From positions 31,334,001-31,398,000 of the forward strand of contig OX621238.1 in assembly GCA_951640165.1 (NCBI GenBank): a stretch of DNA of 64,000 nucleotides, given 5' to 3'. Positions 63,388 to 64,000 of this stretch are shown here, in pieces. The notes beneath the pieces are model-generated. The model saw nothing but the letters and a program-made list of their open reading frames with translations. It was not told the origin of the DNA and did no database searches. The number at the start of each line of letters is the position of its first letter. Position 1 is the first letter of the stretch. Both the position numbers and the translations under genes were made by a program. The DNA comes from Pseudoips prasinana. Taxonomy: Eukaryota; Arthropoda; Insecta; Lepidoptera; Nolidae.

Positions 63388-63672
63388 AAAAACCGGCCAA
63401 GTGCGAGTCGGACTCGCGCACAAAGGGTTCCGTTCCATTATCTATAAAAAAAGCTAAATATCACGTTTGTTGCAATGGAGCCCCCTTAAATATTAACATT
63501 ATTTTGCTTTTTAGTATTTGTTATAGCAGCAACAGAAATAAATCATCTGTGCAAATTTCAACTGTCTAACTATCACGGTTCATGAGATACAGCCTGGTGA
63601 CAGACGGACAGACAGACAGCGAAATCTTAGTAATAGGGTCTCGTTTTACCCTTTGGGTACGGAACCCTAAAA
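63388..63672 (-). repeat. GGTTCCGTA/(GTCT)n repeat, compact copy
   Basis: Starts AAACCGGCCAAGTGCGAGTC, has GACGGACAGACAGACAGCGA near 63603 and ends CCTTTGGGTACGGAACCCTA. Same termini as 931-3575 read on the opposite strand. Confidence 0.85.
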
Positions 63673-64000
63673 AGACGCTTCGTTAAAGTTAAAGACGTAT
63701 TCGATCAAGCGTGACCTGATCGATAACCCCGATAATGTCCTGAAACGAGTTTAACAATTTTTACCAACCCAAAAAAGTGCACAACGCCACTAAAACAGTT
63801 TTCACACCAAAAAATTAATTAAATCAAGCCCTATATTATTTGTAGCAAATCAAGACCTTATTTTCTATAGTTGAACACCAACGGGGCAGTATGTAGTGTA
63901 TAAAAGGACAAATTTCCTACTTTTCAAAGTTACTTATTTGTATCTATAATATATTTCCTTATAATGAGGTAAAAATAAGTAGAACTCGTTATTTCAGTAG
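63673..64000. other. Non-coding stretch at window end
   Basis: AT-rich, nothing recognised. The missing CCAPR 3' exon(s) presumably lie beyond. Confidence 0.4.

Noticed and set aside
1..64000. CRISPR array, bacterial operon or integrated virus
   Set aside because: No spacer-repeat pattern, no operon-like gene packing, and all reverse transcriptases seen are non-LTR type without viral structural genes.

Overview
The window looks like a stretch of a lepidopteran (moth or butterfly) nuclear genome. It is AT-rich and intron-rich. It is packed with repeats that established knowledge places in Lepidoptera: Lep1/MINE-type Helitron-like relics ending in CAGCTAGT, tRNA-headed SINEs, the (GTCT)n-associated repeat beginning GGTTCCGTA, RTE tails, R4/Dong and mariner. 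No bacterial or viral gene was seen.
1-28 kb is a retroelement nest. In order it holds: a non-LTR ORF1 start running off the left edge (minus); a reverse-transcriptase pseudogene inserted inside an older repeat (1.37-3.4 kb); Helitron-like relics; a truncated mariner (8.4-9.2 kb); a duplicated hexamer satellite (9.35-10.7 kb); a 5'-truncated non-LTR RT (12-13.2 kb); a nearly full-length but dead R4/Dong element lying between TTA microsatellites (13.3-17.2 kb); an unusually intact ORF1/ORF2 non-LTR element (18.8-22.5 kb) arranged head to head with an RT C-terminal half of what may be the same family (18.1-18.8 kb); a perfect 622-bp inverted repeat (22.5 and 25.4-26.0 kb) whose spacer holds a young A45-tailed RT insertion; and a Jockey/Kendo-like RT (25.8-28.0 kb).
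28-64 kb is dominated by one host gene on the plus strand, a rhodopsin-family neuropeptide GPCR that reads as the crustacean cardioactive peptide receptor (CCAPR). Seven coding exons (35560-61780) with consistent phases run from the N-terminus to the start of TM6. The remaining TM6-TM7 and tail exon(s) lie beyond the window. Its introns are filled with SINEs (tRNA- and 5S-rRNA-derived), Helitron-like relics, a RT pseudogene, a MULE relic and hairpin MITE-like elements.
The observations I rate highest are: (i) the last visible CCAPR exon boundary, including its splice donor, is tandemly amplified to about ten copies (61739-62340); (ii) ORF1 and ORF2 of the 18.8-22.5 kb element are one reading frame broken by a single UAG in a CAR-YYA context, suggesting programmed readthrough; (iii) the perfect inverted repeat and the head-to-head retroelement; (iv) a 5S-rRNA-derived SINE family in four copies; and (v) CCAPR carries DRC rather than DRY and an AUG-UGA start-stop uORF.
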